From Candidatus Phycosocius bacilliformis (lineage in GTDB: Bacteria > Pseudomonadota > Alphaproteobacteria > Caulobacterales > Aquidulcibacteraceae), in contig NZ_BFBR01000008.1 of the NCBI RefSeq assembly GCF_003112735.1, forward strand, positions 1-64,000: a stretch of 64,000 bases of DNA, in the 5' to 3' direction. Under the pieces are notes generated by a model. The model searched no databases. It was given only the letters and a program-made list of their open reading frames with translations, and was not told the DNA's origin. This document shows, piece after piece, positions 15,302 to 23,368 of the stretch. Every line of letters begins with the position of its first letter. Positions within the stretch are counted from its first letter, which is position 1. Both the position numbers and the translations under genes were made by a program.

Positions 15302-16314
15302 CAGGCGGCCAGCTCGCCACGATTGGCAAAGCGGGTGGATTCCCGCTCAATCAATTCCAGAGCGCGGTCATAGACCTCAATGCCTGCGCCGGCGCGGCTC
15401 TCTTCCCCCAATTGGCGTCGAAACATCCGCGCCCCGGGTTTGCCCGCAAACAGGCCCAACATATGGCGGGTAATCGCATGCAGCGGCACGCCTTCGGCCA
15501 AGCGCCGCTCCACATAGGGCCGATAGGCGCGATAAGCCTCTTCAGGGCGCACAAGCTCAGTATCGTGTCCCAAAATCTCCCGATCCACCCGACCCAGAAG
15601 GGCAGGGTCATGATAAGCGGCCCGGCCCAACATCACGCCATCTAGGCCTTTAACTGCTTCTTGGGCCTGCTCAATACTGCTGATCCCCCCATTCAGAATG
15701 ATGGTGAGGTGGGGGTGGGCTGCTTTGAGTGCGCGCACCAGATCATAGTCTAAGGGCGGGATCTCACGATTATCCTTGGGCGACAGACCTTTGAGGATCG
15801 CTTTGCGGGCATGAACGATGAAGACGTTTACCCCGGCAGTGGCGACCGTTTCCACAAAACTGAACAGGCTTTCCCGCGGGTCTTGTTCATCGACGCCCAA
15901 GCGGTTCTTGACCGTCACAGGCAAGTGTGTGGCTGCCTGCATGGCGCTGACACATTCGGCAACCAACTCTGGCTCGCGCATGAGACAGGCCCCAAAGCGG
16001 CCCGACTGTACGCGGTCGGAGGGACAGCCAACATTTAAGTTTATCTCCCCATAGCCAAAGTCCGTGCTAATCTTGGTAGCTTCAGCAAGCTTGTGGGGAT
16101 CAGAACCACCAATTTGTATCGCGACGGGGTGTTCACTTGGGTCAAAGCCAATCAGGCGGTTTCGATCACCATGGATCACAGCATCCGCCGTGACCATTTC
16201 TGTGTAGAGTAGGGCCCCTTTGGACAATGTCCGATGGAACGCCCGGCAATGCCGGTCGGTCCATTCCATCATTGGGGCAACGCAAAAGCGCCGATCAAGT
16301 GTGTCCGTTCGCAT
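15301..16314 (-). CDS. dusA: tRNA-dihydrouridine(20/20a) synthase DusA
   Basis: FMN enzyme that reduces U20/U20a of the tRNA D-loop. 337 residues from ATG 16314 (MRTDTLDRRFCVAPMMEWTD). Signature residues: APMMEWTDRHCR, the active-site Cys in NLNVGCPSDRVQSGRFGACLM, the DusA-type VKNRLGVDEQD, and the FMN phosphate site NGGISS...GVMLGRAAYHDP. An in-frame upstream extension to 16401 is not conserved in look and overlaps the promoter region of the divergent microprotein unit. Confidence 0.95.
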   Translation of the reverse strand: MRTDTLDRRFCVAPMMEWTDRHCRAFHRTLSKGALLYTEMVTADAVIHGDRNRLIGFDPSEHPVAIQIGGSDPHKLAEATKISTDFGYGEINLNVGCPSDRVQSGRFGACLMREPELVAECVSAMQAATHLPVTVKNRLGVDEQDPRESLFSFVETVATAGVNVFIVHARKAILKGLSPKDNREIPPLDYDLVRALKAAHPHLTIILNGGISSIEQAQEAVKGLDGVMLGRAAYHDPALLGRVDREILGHDTELVRPEEAYRAYRPYVERRLAEGVPLHAITRHMLGLFAGKPGARMFRRQLGEESRAGAGIEVYDRALELIERESTRFANRGELAA

Positions 16315-16410
16315 GTGCGCTTCCTGCCTTTTCTGGCCGGAAAAGGCAAATCCGCCCGCCGCAAACCCCATCAAAACGGCTTTCTGCAAAAAACTGCACA
16401 AGGGGCAAAA

Positions 16411-16471
16411 AATGTGTTTGACACATTTGGTGTGCTATAGTAGTAATACACCCATGCACTACAGCAGTGCA
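16411..16471 (+). promoter_or_regulatory. Promoter with two flanking inverted repeats, microprotein operon
   Basis: A perfect -35 TTGACA lies at 16418-16423; the best-spaced -10 is AGTAAT at 16442-16447 (18-bp spacer), with TATAGT at 16436-16441 too close. AATGTG/CACATT (16411-16416 and 16422-16427) is a perfect inverted repeat covering the -35. TGCACT/AGTGCA (16455-16460 and 16466-16471) is a second, near the expected start of transcription. The layout suggests a regulated promoter firing toward the three small ORFs, divergent from dusA. Confidence 0.6.
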
Positions 16472-16507
16472 GCACAAACACAACTCGAACCGAACGGAGA
16501 AACCAAC

Positions 16508-16588
16508 ATGATCACTTTTATCGCAACCCTCTGGCTCAGCGTCCTGGGTGCCGGCATGGCCTCGATGGCTGCCACCGAGCGCAACTAA
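16508..16588 (+). CDS. 26-aa hydrophobic microprotein 1 of a tandem set
   Basis: Family not recognised. ATG-initiated, 26 codons, with GGAG 8 nt upstream of the start. The peptide is almost entirely one hydrophobic helix and ends in polar TERN. It shares MI, WLS (9-11), G16, SMAA (19-22) and R25 with the two following ORFs of identical length. Differences among the three are mostly at third codon positions, the mark of selection on protein. Predicted to be a single-span inner-membrane peptide; N-in/C-out orientation cannot be settled. Confidence 0.85.
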   Translation: MITFIATLWLSVLGAGMASMAATERN

Positions 16589-16653
16589 GCCAAACTTCCA
16601 ATCCCAACCTCCCGACATCCTCCCACACTTCTAAAATCAAAAGGACTATCAAC

Positions 16654-16734
16654 ATGATCACTGTCGCAATCACCGCTTGGCTCAGCCTTCTCGGCGCAGG
16701 ATTGGCTTCCATGGCCGCAGCTGAGCGCGCCTAA
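16654..16734 (+). CDS. 26-aa hydrophobic microprotein 2 of a tandem set
   Basis: Second paralog, same length, with AGGA 8 nt before the ATG. Starts MITVAITAWLSLLGAG and ends MAAAERA. Closest to the first copy (both have WLS, LGAG, ASMAA). It begins 65 nt after the first stop; the spacer is C-rich and nearly free of G. Too short for ordinary gene callers. No toxin, leader-peptide or known small-protein family is recognised. Confidence 0.85.
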   Translation: MITVAITAWLSLLGAGLASMAAAERA

Positions 16735-16839
16735 TCCGCGCGCCTTCCTCTCCACCGACCCTCCGCCAAACCTCCATAACTCACCGCTAAAACCTACCAA
16801 ACCCGCTCCTCCCCGAGCTTCATCAAAAGGATAAAAACC

Positions 16840-16920
16840 ATGATCAATCTGATTGTCGCCGCCTGGCTTTCGGTCGTCGCTTCTGGCCTTATCAGCATGG
16901 CCGCCTCTGACCGGAACTGA
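16840..16920 (+). CDS. 26-aa hydrophobic microprotein 3 of a tandem set
   Basis: Third and most divergent paralog: MINLIVAAWLSVVASGLI then SMAASDRN. AGGA again lies 8 nt before the ATG. The invariant core (W9-L10-S11, G16, S19-M20-A21-A22, R25) is kept, while E24 becomes D. Followed 64 nt later by a strong terminator, so it is the last gene of the unit. The 105-nt spacer before it is C-rich and G-poor. Confidence 0.83.
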   Translation: MINLIVAAWLSVVASGLISMAASDRN

Positions 16921-16984
16921 TTTTCCCTCCTCGAACCGGTATCGCAACCCTTATGCCTCCAGCCTTACACGCGATGCCCAAACT

Positions 16985-17016
16985 GGGACCGGCCTCCGCC
17001 GGTCCCTTTTTCTTTT
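16985..17016 (+). terminator. Rho-independent terminator of the microprotein operon
   Basis: GGGACCGG (16985-16992) pairs perfectly with CCGGTCCC (16999-17006), followed at once by TTTTTCTTTT. A classical intrinsic terminator, 64 bp after the third microprotein stop and about 95 bp before metG. Confidence 0.92.
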
Positions 17017-17110
17017 GGGTCTTGGAGCTGTCTGGCAGGCCGTGAGATTTCCGGGGCTTCTCTGCGGTCCAAGCCTTGGAGTGACCGGCTAAATCGCCTA
17101 CATCAGAGCC

Positions 17111-18820
17111 ATGAGCCGCTATCTAATCACGTCCGCCCTTCCTTATATCAATGGCATCAAGCATCTGGGTAATCTGGCCGGATCGATGTTGCCCGCCGAC
17201 GTGCATGCGCGGTTCCGCCGTTTGCAGGGTCACGAGGTGTTATTTATTTGCGCCACCGATGAGCACGGCACCCCGGCAGAACTAGCTGCCACAGAGGCCG
17301 GTCTCAGCCCCAAAGCTTATTGTGATGAGCAACACGACCTACAACGCCGGGCAGGGGAGGGCTATGGTCTGTCGTTTGACTGGTTTGGCCGCTCTTCAAG
17401 CGCGCAAAATTACGCCCTGACCCAGCATTTTGCCGACATGTTGGAAGACCACGGCCTATTGGAAGAGCGGGTGACCAAGCAGGTCTATTGTATTGACGAT
17501 GGACGCTTCTTGCCCGACCGTTATGTCGAGGGAACCTGCCCGATTTGCGGGTTTGAGGATGCCCGTGGCGATCAATGCGACAATTGCGGGTCGCTGTTGG
17601 ATCCCACCCAATTGAAGAATCCGCGCTCCAAAATCTCGGGCTCAACCCGGATTGAAGTACGCGACACGGCCCATCTCTTTCTGCGGCAGCCCCTGATGGA
17701 AGAAAAGATCCGCGCCTGGGTCGATGCAGCACAAGACTGGCCACATCTGGCCCGCTCGATAGCCTATAAATGGCTGGATGAGGGGTTGCAGGATCGGGCC
17801 ATCACGCGTGACCTTTCTTGGGGGGTGCCGGTCACACGCCATGGCAAGCCTCGCCCTGGCTTTGAAAACAAAGTATTTTATGTCTGGTTTGATGCGCCTA
17901 TCGAATATATCGCCGCCACGCAGGAATGGGCAGATGCCACCGGTGGTGACTGGCAGCGCTGGTGGCGCACCGACCAGGGGGCTGAGGATGTCACCTATAT
18001 TCAGGTGATGGGAAAGGACAATGTTGCTTTCCATACAGTCTCTTTCCCGGTCACGATTCTGGGGTCGGGCGAGCCGTGGAAACTGGTTGACCGCTTGAAG
18101 GCCTTCAACTGGTTGACCTGGTATGGGGGGAAGTTCTCCACGAGCCAGAAGCGTGGTATCTTTATGGACCAAGCGCTGGAATTGCTCAGCGGGGACTATT
18201 GGCGCTGGTATCTGATGGCCAATGCGCCAGAAAGTTCAGATTCCGCCTTCACCTTGGAAAGCTTTCAAGCCACGATCAATTCTGATCTTGCCAATGTGCT
18301 TGGAAATTTTGTCAATCGCATCATGAAGTTCGCTTCTGCCAAATTTGACGGCAAAGTGCCTGATGAGGGCGCGCCCGGTGAGCTTGAGGCCAAGCTGTGG
18401 GCCGATGTATCAGCCAAGATTGCCGCCATTACCGGCTTCCATGAAGAAATGGAGTTCCGCAAGGCCGCTGCTGAGACCCGCGCTTTGTGGGCCATTGGGA
18501 ATGAATATCTGCAAACCGCAGCGCCATGGACAGCGATCAAGACCGATCCGGCACGAGCGGCTGTGGGGGTTCGGACGGGGCTCAATCTGGTGGCCTTATT
18601 TGCCATCCTGGCTCAACCCTTTGTACCAGATGCAGCAGGGCGTATCCTCGATGGCGTGGGCGTCCCTGAGGCCAATCGTCAATGGCCGTTGGCTGATGAT
18701 GCGCGTTTGCTCGACGCCTTGCCAAAGGGCTTGCAGACCCAAGTGCCCGATCTTTTGTTTGCCAAGATCGAAGATGATCAGGTTGCCAATTGGGCCGCCC
18801 AGTTTGGGGGCGGTGGTTAA
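17111..18820 (+). CDS. metG: Methionine--tRNA ligase
   Basis: 569 residues. Class I signature HLGN (about 18-21), zinc-binding knuckle [18 protein letters not shown] near 138-155, and KFSTSQKRG in place of KMSKS (about 345), which is the usual form in this MetG subfamily. The anticodon-binding helical domain fills the C-terminus, and no EMAP/Trbp111-like dimerisation domain is attached. Ribosome site is weak. It lies after the microprotein terminator, so it needs its own promoter, not evident by eye. Confidence 0.95.
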   Translation: MSRYLITSALPYINGIKHLGNLAGSMLPADVHARFRRLQGHEVLFICATDEHGTPAELAATEAGLSPKAYCDEQHDLQRRAGEGYGLSFDWFGRSSSAQNYALTQHFADMLEDHGLLEERVTKQVYCIDDGRFLPDRYVEGTCPICGFEDARGDQCDNCGSLLDPTQLKNPRSKISGSTRIEVRDTAHLFLRQPLMEEKIRAWVDAAQDWPHLARSIAYKWLDEGLQDRAITRDLSWGVPVTRHGKPRPGFENKVFYVWFDAPIEYIAATQEWADATGGDWQRWWRTDQGAEDVTYIQVMGKDNVAFHTVSFPVTILGSGEPWKLVDRLKAFNWLTWYGGKFSTSQKRGIFMDQALELLSGDYWRWYLMANAPESSDSAFTLESFQATINSDLANVLGNFVNRIMKFASAKFDGKVPDEGAPGELEAKLWADVSAKIAAITGFHEEMEFRKAAAETRALWAIGNEYLQTAAPWTAIKTDPARAAVGVRTGLNLVALFAILAQPFVPDAAGRILDGVGVPEANRQWPLADDARLLDALPKGLQTQVPDLLFAKIEDDQVANWAAQFGGGG

Positions 18821-18825
18821 GCACG

Positions 18826-19476
18826 ATGGCTGAGACTGGCCAACCAAAGCCCATTCTCTATGTCGGCGATGGCGGTGGCTCCATGCTGGCTGAGATTGCT
18901 CTGACTTTGGCAGGCCTCGCCTATCAGGTGGAGCCTGTGATCTGGGGCGATCAGGGTTTGGAGCATCCTGGCCTTGCTGCCGCCAATCCCTTGGCGCAGG
19001 TGCCAACTTTGGTCTATCCCGATGGTCGCGTTTTGACCGAGACCGCAGCCATCCTTGTTGCCGTAGATGACGCCCGGCCCGATCTTGGTCTCATCCCGGC
19101 GCGCGGCCATCCCCAGCGTGACAGTTTTTGGCGCTGGCTGATGGTGATCAACGCCGCAATCTATCCAACCTTCACGTACGGCGACTATCCGCAGAAATGG
19201 GCCGATCAGGACACACAAGGAGCCTTGCGCGCCCGCACAGACGCGCACCGAGAAAATTTGATGCGCCATCTTGAAGCTGCAGCACATGCCCCTTGGTTTT
19301 TGGGTGACACCATGAGTGGTCTTGATCTTTACATCTGGATGCTGGTCCAATGGCGGCCACGGCCGGATTGGTATGCCACCCATGCGCCCAAACTGATGGC
19401 CATTGCCAAGCAGCTGCAAGCCTTGCCGGTGACACAGGCGGTGATGGCGCGCAACCTCGTTCCGGGCGTGGCCTGA
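18826..19476 (+). CDS. Glutathione S-transferase family protein
   Basis: 216 residues starting at ATG 18826, 5 bp after metG. Thioredoxin-like N-terminal domain with the glutathione-site sequence NPLAQVPTLVYPDGRVLTET (conserved cis-Pro and ET pair), then an all-helical C-terminal domain with WFLGDTMSGLDLYIWMLVQW. Substrate unknown. Probably co-transcribed with metG and ended by the hairpin at 19486-19509. Confidence 0.88.
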   Translation: MAETGQPKPILYVGDGGGSMLAEIALTLAGLAYQVEPVIWGDQGLEHPGLAAANPLAQVPTLVYPDGRVLTETAAILVAVDDARPDLGLIPARGHPQRDSFWRWLMVINAAIYPTFTYGDYPQKWADQDTQGALRARTDAHRENLMRHLEAAAHAPWFLGDTMSGLDLYIWMLVQWRPRPDWYATHAPKLMAIAKQLQALPVTQAVMARNLVPGVA

Positions 19477-19480
19477 ATGG

Positions 19481-19514
19481 AAAAAGCCTCCCCGGCGAAC
19501 CGGGGAGGCCTTTA
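19481..19514. terminator. Bidirectional terminator between GST and outer-membrane gene
   Basis: GCCTCCCCGG (19486-19495) and CCGGGGAGGC (19500-19509) form a perfect 10-bp stem with a CGAA loop. On the minus strand a TTTTT run follows, giving a strong terminator for the outer-membrane protein gene. On the plus strand the tail is CTTTAT, weaker. Confidence 0.9.
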
Positions 19515-19539
19515 TGATTTGGCCTAAAGCCGACTGGCT

Positions 19540-20049
19540 TTAGAATTTGCGAACATAGCTGGCGGCAAAGCCATCGCTGCCCTTGCCTTCGGTGTAGCGA
19601 GTATAGTCAACCCGGATGCCATTGGCGTCGTCAAACATATATTGACCACCAACACCGACGGCGAACGAGCCATCATCATCCTTGGTCTTCACGCTGCCGG
19701 CCTTGGCTTCGGTCCAGCGATGGACATAACCGGCCCGGCCCATCAGGCTCAAACGTTCTCCAACAGGTGCGCTGGCCACGGCAAAGCCACCAAGGCTGCC
19801 ACGGGTTTTGATGGTAACATTATTGACCTTATCGTCATTGATACCAAAGCCGCCTTCGCCTTCAACCGCGAAGTTCGGGCTGATCTGATAGCCGATGCGG
19901 CCATTCAATGTGCCCGTGTCGGACTTGCCAACCTGGAAGTGGTTGTAACCACCATTGACATAAACCTGGCCAGCTGCGCTGTCTTGGGCAAGAGCGGGGG
20001 CTGCGGCAAATGCGGTAGCGGCCAAAACTGCAAGAGCGAAAATACGCAT
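19540..20049 (-). CDS. Small outer-membrane beta-barrel protein (OmpA/opacity-like), paralog 1
   Basis: 169 residues. Signal peptide at 1-23 (MRIFALAVLAATAFAAA..ALA, then QDS). The mature part has alternating amphipathic strands ending YTRYTEGKGSDGFAASYVRKF, with the terminal Phe expected of a barrel. About eight strands, as in Opa/OmpW-like porin-like barrels. Start placed at 20049, where AAGGAAGAAG precedes the ATG; longer frames upstream lack a signal peptide. Strongly similar to the next minus-strand gene; role unknown. Confidence 0.85.
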   Translation of the reverse strand: MRIFALAVLAATAFAAAPALAQDSAAGQVYVNGGYNHFQVGKSDTGTLNGRIGYQISPNFAVEGEGGFGINDDKVNNVTIKTRGSLGGFAVASAPVGERLSLMGRAGYVHRWTEAKAGSVKTKDDDGSFAVGVGGQYMFDDANGIRVDYTRYTEGKGSDGFAASYVRKF

Positions 20050-20500
20050 GTTCTTCTTCCTTATGGTTAGGGAGAGCGCACCTTTTGGCCCCAGTGGCCG
20101 CAGGACGATCCCCGTCTTGACCGAAGAACCCTCTGACGTGCGGCACCGATCTTTGCGGTTGCCAAATTGGGGAGGAGAGCCCTTCGACACACACAAGGTA
20201 GGGACGCGCGCCCCGTTTTGCCAAGTGACCATTTTGTCATGTTGGGTACCCAAATTCGCAGTGTGATCAAGAAGATACAGATTACGGCAGAAGCTGGGCG
20301 TTCAGATGAATGGCAGGTGAACCCATACCTAAATGGCCGCAATCATGCCGTAATTGCCACCAGATTGTGTCAATTCAAACATGCAAAAATGCAGTACTGG
20401 TTATCTTATCCATGCGATTTTGGGTAATATTGAACGCCGTTACTGCCCGATTTGTCCAACCCAAAGCCGCACTGTCATGGCCTGGGCTGATGCAAACAAA
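20050..20500. other. Long upstream region of outer-membrane paralog 1
   Basis: No gene seen. The part nearest the gene (20050-20235) would be a leader of up to about 190 nt. Bases 20236-20299 match, without gaps, the upstream region of the second paralog (48 of 64 bases in my alignment), including AGTGTGATCAA and TACAGATT. The rest (20300-20495) shows nothing I can name before the terminator of the second paralog. Confidence 0.6.
20236..20299 (-). promoter_or_regulatory. Duplicated upstream element, copy 1
   Basis: 64-bp element, 187 bp upstream of the paralog 1 start, aligned ungapped with 21253-21316. The most conserved parts are GTCATGTT at one end and AGTGTGATCAA...TACAGATT.CGGCAGA at the other; read on the minus strand this contains TTGATCACACT, a possible -35 region. 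Either promoter plus activator site or a remnant of the gene duplication. Confidence 0.55.
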
Positions 20501-20527
20501 AAGCCTCCCCATGAAGGGGAGGCTTTT
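20499..20527. terminator. Bidirectional terminator after outer-membrane paralog 2
   Basis: AAAAGCCTCCCC (20499-20510) pairs with GGGGAGGCTTTT (20516-20527) around a 5-nt loop. A-run on one side and T-run on the other make it an intrinsic terminator in both directions. It is 27 bp past the stop of paralog 2 on the minus strand, and its stem resembles that of the other paralog's terminator. Confidence 0.9.
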
Positions 20528-20553
20528 GCGGCCCTAATTGAGGCCTGAAAGAC

Positions 20554-21087
20554 TTAGAACTTACGCACATAGCTGATGGCAAAACCATCGGTGCCGTCAT
20601 TTTCGGTATAGCGTGTGTAGTCTGCGCGCACGCCGTTGGCATCGTCAAACATATATTGCGCACCCACGCCGATCGCAAACGACCCATCATCGTCTTTGAC
20701 TTTGATGGAGCCCAGTTTTGCTTCTACCCAAGCTTGTTGGTAGCCAGCACGGCCAAGAAGCGAGAATTTCTCACCCACAGGCACGATGCCGACAACATAG
20801 GCTCCTAACGTCCCGCGACCCTTCACGGTCACGCCCAAAACCTTGTCGTCATTCACACCAAAGCCGCCTTCACCTTCAATGGCGAAGTTGGGGTTAAACT
20901 GATAGCCGATCCGGCCTGTGATGGTCCCAAGTTCGACTTCAGGGGTCCCCGCAGCTGCATTACGGGCAAATTGGAACTGACTATAGCCCAGCGTGACATA
21001 TGTATTCCCGCCATTGCTGTCTTGAGCGAAGCTGGGTGCAGCGGCCAGGGTAGCCACCGCCAAAACACTCAGAGTAAGAATTCGCAT
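20554..21087 (-). CDS. Small outer-membrane beta-barrel protein (OmpA/opacity-like), paralog 2
   Basis: 177 residues. Signal peptide MRILTLSVLAVATLAAAPSFA, then QDS. Same barrel as paralog 1: GRIGYQFNPNFAIEGEGGFG, VNDDKV, KDDDGSFAIGVGAQYMFDD and a C-terminal SYVRKF. Slightly longer because of a loop insert (ARNAAAGTPEVELG). Recent tandem duplication including the upstream region. Each copy has its own terminator, so they can be expressed separately. Confidence 0.87.
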   Translation of the reverse strand: MRILTLSVLAVATLAAAPSFAQDSNGGNTYVTLGYSQFQFARNAAAGTPEVELGTITGRIGYQFNPNFAIEGEGGFGVNDDKVLGVTVKGRGTLGAYVVGIVPVGEKFSLLGRAGYQQAWVEAKLGSIKVKDDDGSFAIGVGAQYMFDDANGVRADYTRYTENDGTDGFAISYVRKF

Positions 21088-21252
21088 AATCTCATTCCTT
21101 CATTATTGAGTAACAGCACCTTGGCATTGCTCTTGAGCCAATTGCTGCCAATCCGTGTCCCAAGGCGACCAACGAGGATCCCCTGCATTGGATTTGCCTT
21201 CAGACATCTTGTGATTAAATTTGTGAGATATCCATCTTCAAGTTACCAAACC

Positions 21253-21316
21253 GTCATGTTCGGTCAATTGAATCCGAGTGTGATCAATAAGTTACAGATT
21301 GCGGCAGATATTGGGC
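21253..21316 (-). promoter_or_regulatory. Duplicated upstream element, copy 2
   Basis: Partner of the element at 20236-20299, here 166 bp upstream of the paralog 2 start. The central ten bases differ completely while both flanks are conserved, which is more like preserved binding or promoter sites than uniform drift after duplication. Confidence 0.55.
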
Positions 21317-21341
21317 AATTTTGTAACTTTTGGGTAAATTG

Positions 21342-21788
21342 CTATTGTCCAATACGTTTAAGGATGGCCGAATAGGCGAGGATCGGTTTGTCTTCTTGGC
21401 TCATCAAGCCACGGATGAACAGCATGGTGCGGGTAACCCGCACGATATCACCGCGCGATTCGATCAGGGTGCCGGGCTTTGCGCCCCCCACAAATTGGCT
21501 CTCAAACTGCATGGTGACGCACGGCCCACCGACCAAATGATCATGGGCATGGGCAAACAGGGCGAAGTCGGCAAAAGTCATCAGGCATCCGCCGTGAATA
21601 TTGCCCATGCCATTGCAATGTTGTGCCTCTGGCATAAAGGCGCAGACATATCCGCCTTGATCCAGCGCCTTCATATAAAAAGGGCCCGTCAATGTCTCAA
21701 AAGGGTCTGAGCCATTGCCCCAAGTTGACCAGCCAGCAAACGGACCTTCGCTCACCAATTGAGGTTTGGACGGGGTATTCTCACTCAT
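21342..21788 (-). CDS. PaaI-type hotdog thioesterase
   Basis: 148 residues from ATG 21788 (MSENTPSKPQ). Hotdog-fold acyl-CoA thioesterase of the PaaI/YdiI group: HGGCLMTFADFALFAHAH carries the conserved HGG and the downstream acidic Asp typical of the active site. Divergent from an acyl-CoA dehydrogenase 97 bp away, in line with a role in acyl-CoA turnover. Physiological substrate unknown. Confidence 0.85.
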   Translation of the reverse strand: MSENTPSKPQLVSEGPFAGWSTWGNGSDPFETLTGPFYMKALDQGGYVCAFMPEAQHCNGMGNIHGGCLMTFADFALFAHAHDHLVGGPCVTMQFESQFVGGAKPGTLIESRGDIVRVTRTMLFIRGLMSQEDKPILAYSAILKRIGQ

Positions 21789-21884
21789 ATGCAACAGGCC
21801 TTCTGTTGGGGCTCGTCAATCGGGTCGGTTGGGTCTTAAAGTGCTGCGCGAAGAAAACAAGAATGCCCGACTGTGGAGGTGCTC

Positions 21885-23036
21885 ATGGCCTATGATTCTG
21901 ATACCACCGACGAGCTGGTTAGCTTAGTCGCGCGTTTTGTGGCTGAAAAGCTGCGCCCGATCGAGGCCCAAGTTGCCGAAGATGACGCCGTACCAGAGGC
22001 GATTGTCACGCAGATGAAGGAGTTGGGCCTTTATGGGCTGACCATTCCGGCCGAATATGGTGGCTTGGAGCTGTCCATGGAGGCAGAGTGCCGCGTGGCG
22101 TTCGAACTGGGTCGTACCAGCCCGGCCTTCCGCTCGTGCTTTGGTACCAATGTCGGGATCGGTGCCCAGGGTCTGGTGATGTTTGGTACCCAAGCCCAAA
22201 AGCAGAAATATCTGCCCGGCATTGCCTCGGGCGAGATTGTGACCAGCTTTTGCCTCACAGAGGCCGAAGCAGGCTCGGATTCTGCAGCGGTACAGACCAG
22301 TGCGCGCCGTGATGGCGATTATTACATCCTCACTGGTGCCAAGCGCTACATCACCAATGCCAATAAGGCCGGCCTCTTCACTGTGATGGCCCGCACCAAT
22401 CCCGATCAAAAAGGTGCACGCGGGGTCAGCGCGTTTCTGGTCGAACGCGATAGTCCTGGCCTGACCATTGGCAAGCCCGAAAAGAAGATGGGCCAGCAGG
22501 GTGCTCATATCTGCGAAGTCTATTTTGACGCGGTGAAAGTCCCGGTCGAAAACCGGCTGGGTGAGGAGGGCGAAGGCTTCAAAGTTGCGATGCAAGTGCT
22601 CGACCGGGGCCGGTTGCACATCGCCTCAGTCTGCGTGGGGGTTGCCGAACGGCTCATTGCCGACAGTCTTGCCTATGCGATGGAGCGTCAGCAATTTGGC
22701 AAACCGATTGGGGAGCATCAATTGATCCAAGCCATGTTGGCAGACAGCAAGACCGAAGCCTATGCGGCCAAGGCCATGGTGCTCGATGCCGCCCGTCTGC
22801 GCGACCGGGGCCAGTCCATCACGCTCGAAGCTGCTGCAGCCAAATATTATGCCTCTGAAATGGTCGGCCGGGTCGCAGACAGGGCGGTGCAGATTTTTGG
22901 TGGCGCGGGCTATGTCGCTGACTATGGCATTGAGCGGTTTTATCGCGACGTGCGGATTTTCCGCATTTATGAAGGGACCAGCCAGATTCAGCAAATCGTC
23001 ATCGCCCGAGAGATGATGAAAGCAGCCAAGGCCTGA
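21885..23036 (+). CDS. Acyl-CoA dehydrogenase
   Basis: 383 residues; ATG 21885 follows GGAGG closely. FAD enzyme introducing a 2,3 double bond into acyl-CoA. Visible: CLTEAEAGSDSAAVQT (FAD/substrate loop), YITNANKA, RQQFGKPIGEHQLIQ, and the catalytic Glu in RIYEGTSQIQQIV near the C-terminus, the short/medium-chain position. Followed 4 bp later by the DUF3253 gene. Chain-length specificity cannot be read. Confidence 0.93.
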   Translation: MAYDSDTTDELVSLVARFVAEKLRPIEAQVAEDDAVPEAIVTQMKELGLYGLTIPAEYGGLELSMEAECRVAFELGRTSPAFRSCFGTNVGIGAQGLVMFGTQAQKQKYLPGIASGEIVTSFCLTEAEAGSDSAAVQTSARRDGDYYILTGAKRYITNANKAGLFTVMARTNPDQKGARGVSAFLVERDSPGLTIGKPEKKMGQQGAHICEVYFDAVKVPVENRLGEEGEGFKVAMQVLDRGRLHIASVCVGVAERLIADSLAYAMERQQFGKPIGEHQLIQAMLADSKTEAYAAKAMVLDAARLRDRGQSITLEAAAAKYYASEMVGRVADRAVQIFGGAGYVADYGIERFYRDVRIFRIYEGTSQIQQIVIAREMMKAAKA

Positions 23037-23040
23037 TGCG

Positions 23041-23343
23041 ATGAGTGCGGAAGAAGCAGCCATACTGGCCTTGATCGATACTTCACACAAGGGTCGCACC
23101 ATCGATCCTACCCAAGTGGCCCGTGCCGTCTATCAAGGTGATCAACCTGATGGGTGGCGACGGTGTTTACCGGCGGTTCGCCAAGCCGCCATTCATTTGG
23201 CACGTACGGGCCAAATCAGCATTTATCGCAAAGGTAAGCCAATTGATCCCAATGGCTTCAAAGGCGTGTATCGCCTTGGAAAGCCCGTGGCGATGCCGGA
23301 CATCCAGGGTGCGGAGCCTGACGCAGACGATGGTGAACGCTAG
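23041..23343 (+). CDS. DUF3253 family protein
   Basis: 100 residues; resembles the DUF3253 family, a small helix-turn-helix-like fold (segment GRTIDPTQVARAVY...WRRCLPAVRQAAIHLARTGQISIYRKGKP). The wing-like IYRKGKPIDP is consistent with nucleic-acid binding, but no function is known. Starts 4 bp after the acyl-CoA dehydrogenase and overlaps possible upstream starts of the next gene. Confidence 0.75.
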   Translation: MSAEEAAILALIDTSHKGRTIDPTQVARAVYQGDQPDGWRRCLPAVRQAAIHLARTGQISIYRKGKPIDPNGFKGVYRLGKPVAMPDIQGAEPDADDGER

Positions 23344-23368
23344 TCTGAGTGTCTCCTTGGCTGGCTTT

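Noticed and set aside
16436-16441. TATAGT as the -10 of the microprotein promoter
   Set aside because: Only 12 bp from TTGACA; AGTAAT at 16442-16447 is better spaced.
16585-16947. 120-codon minus-strand frame across the microproteins
   Set aside because: No ribosome site and no signature; the three plus-strand ORFs show coding-type substitution patterns instead.
21924-22619. 231-codon minus-strand frame
   Set aside because: Antisense to an acyl-CoA dehydrogenase.
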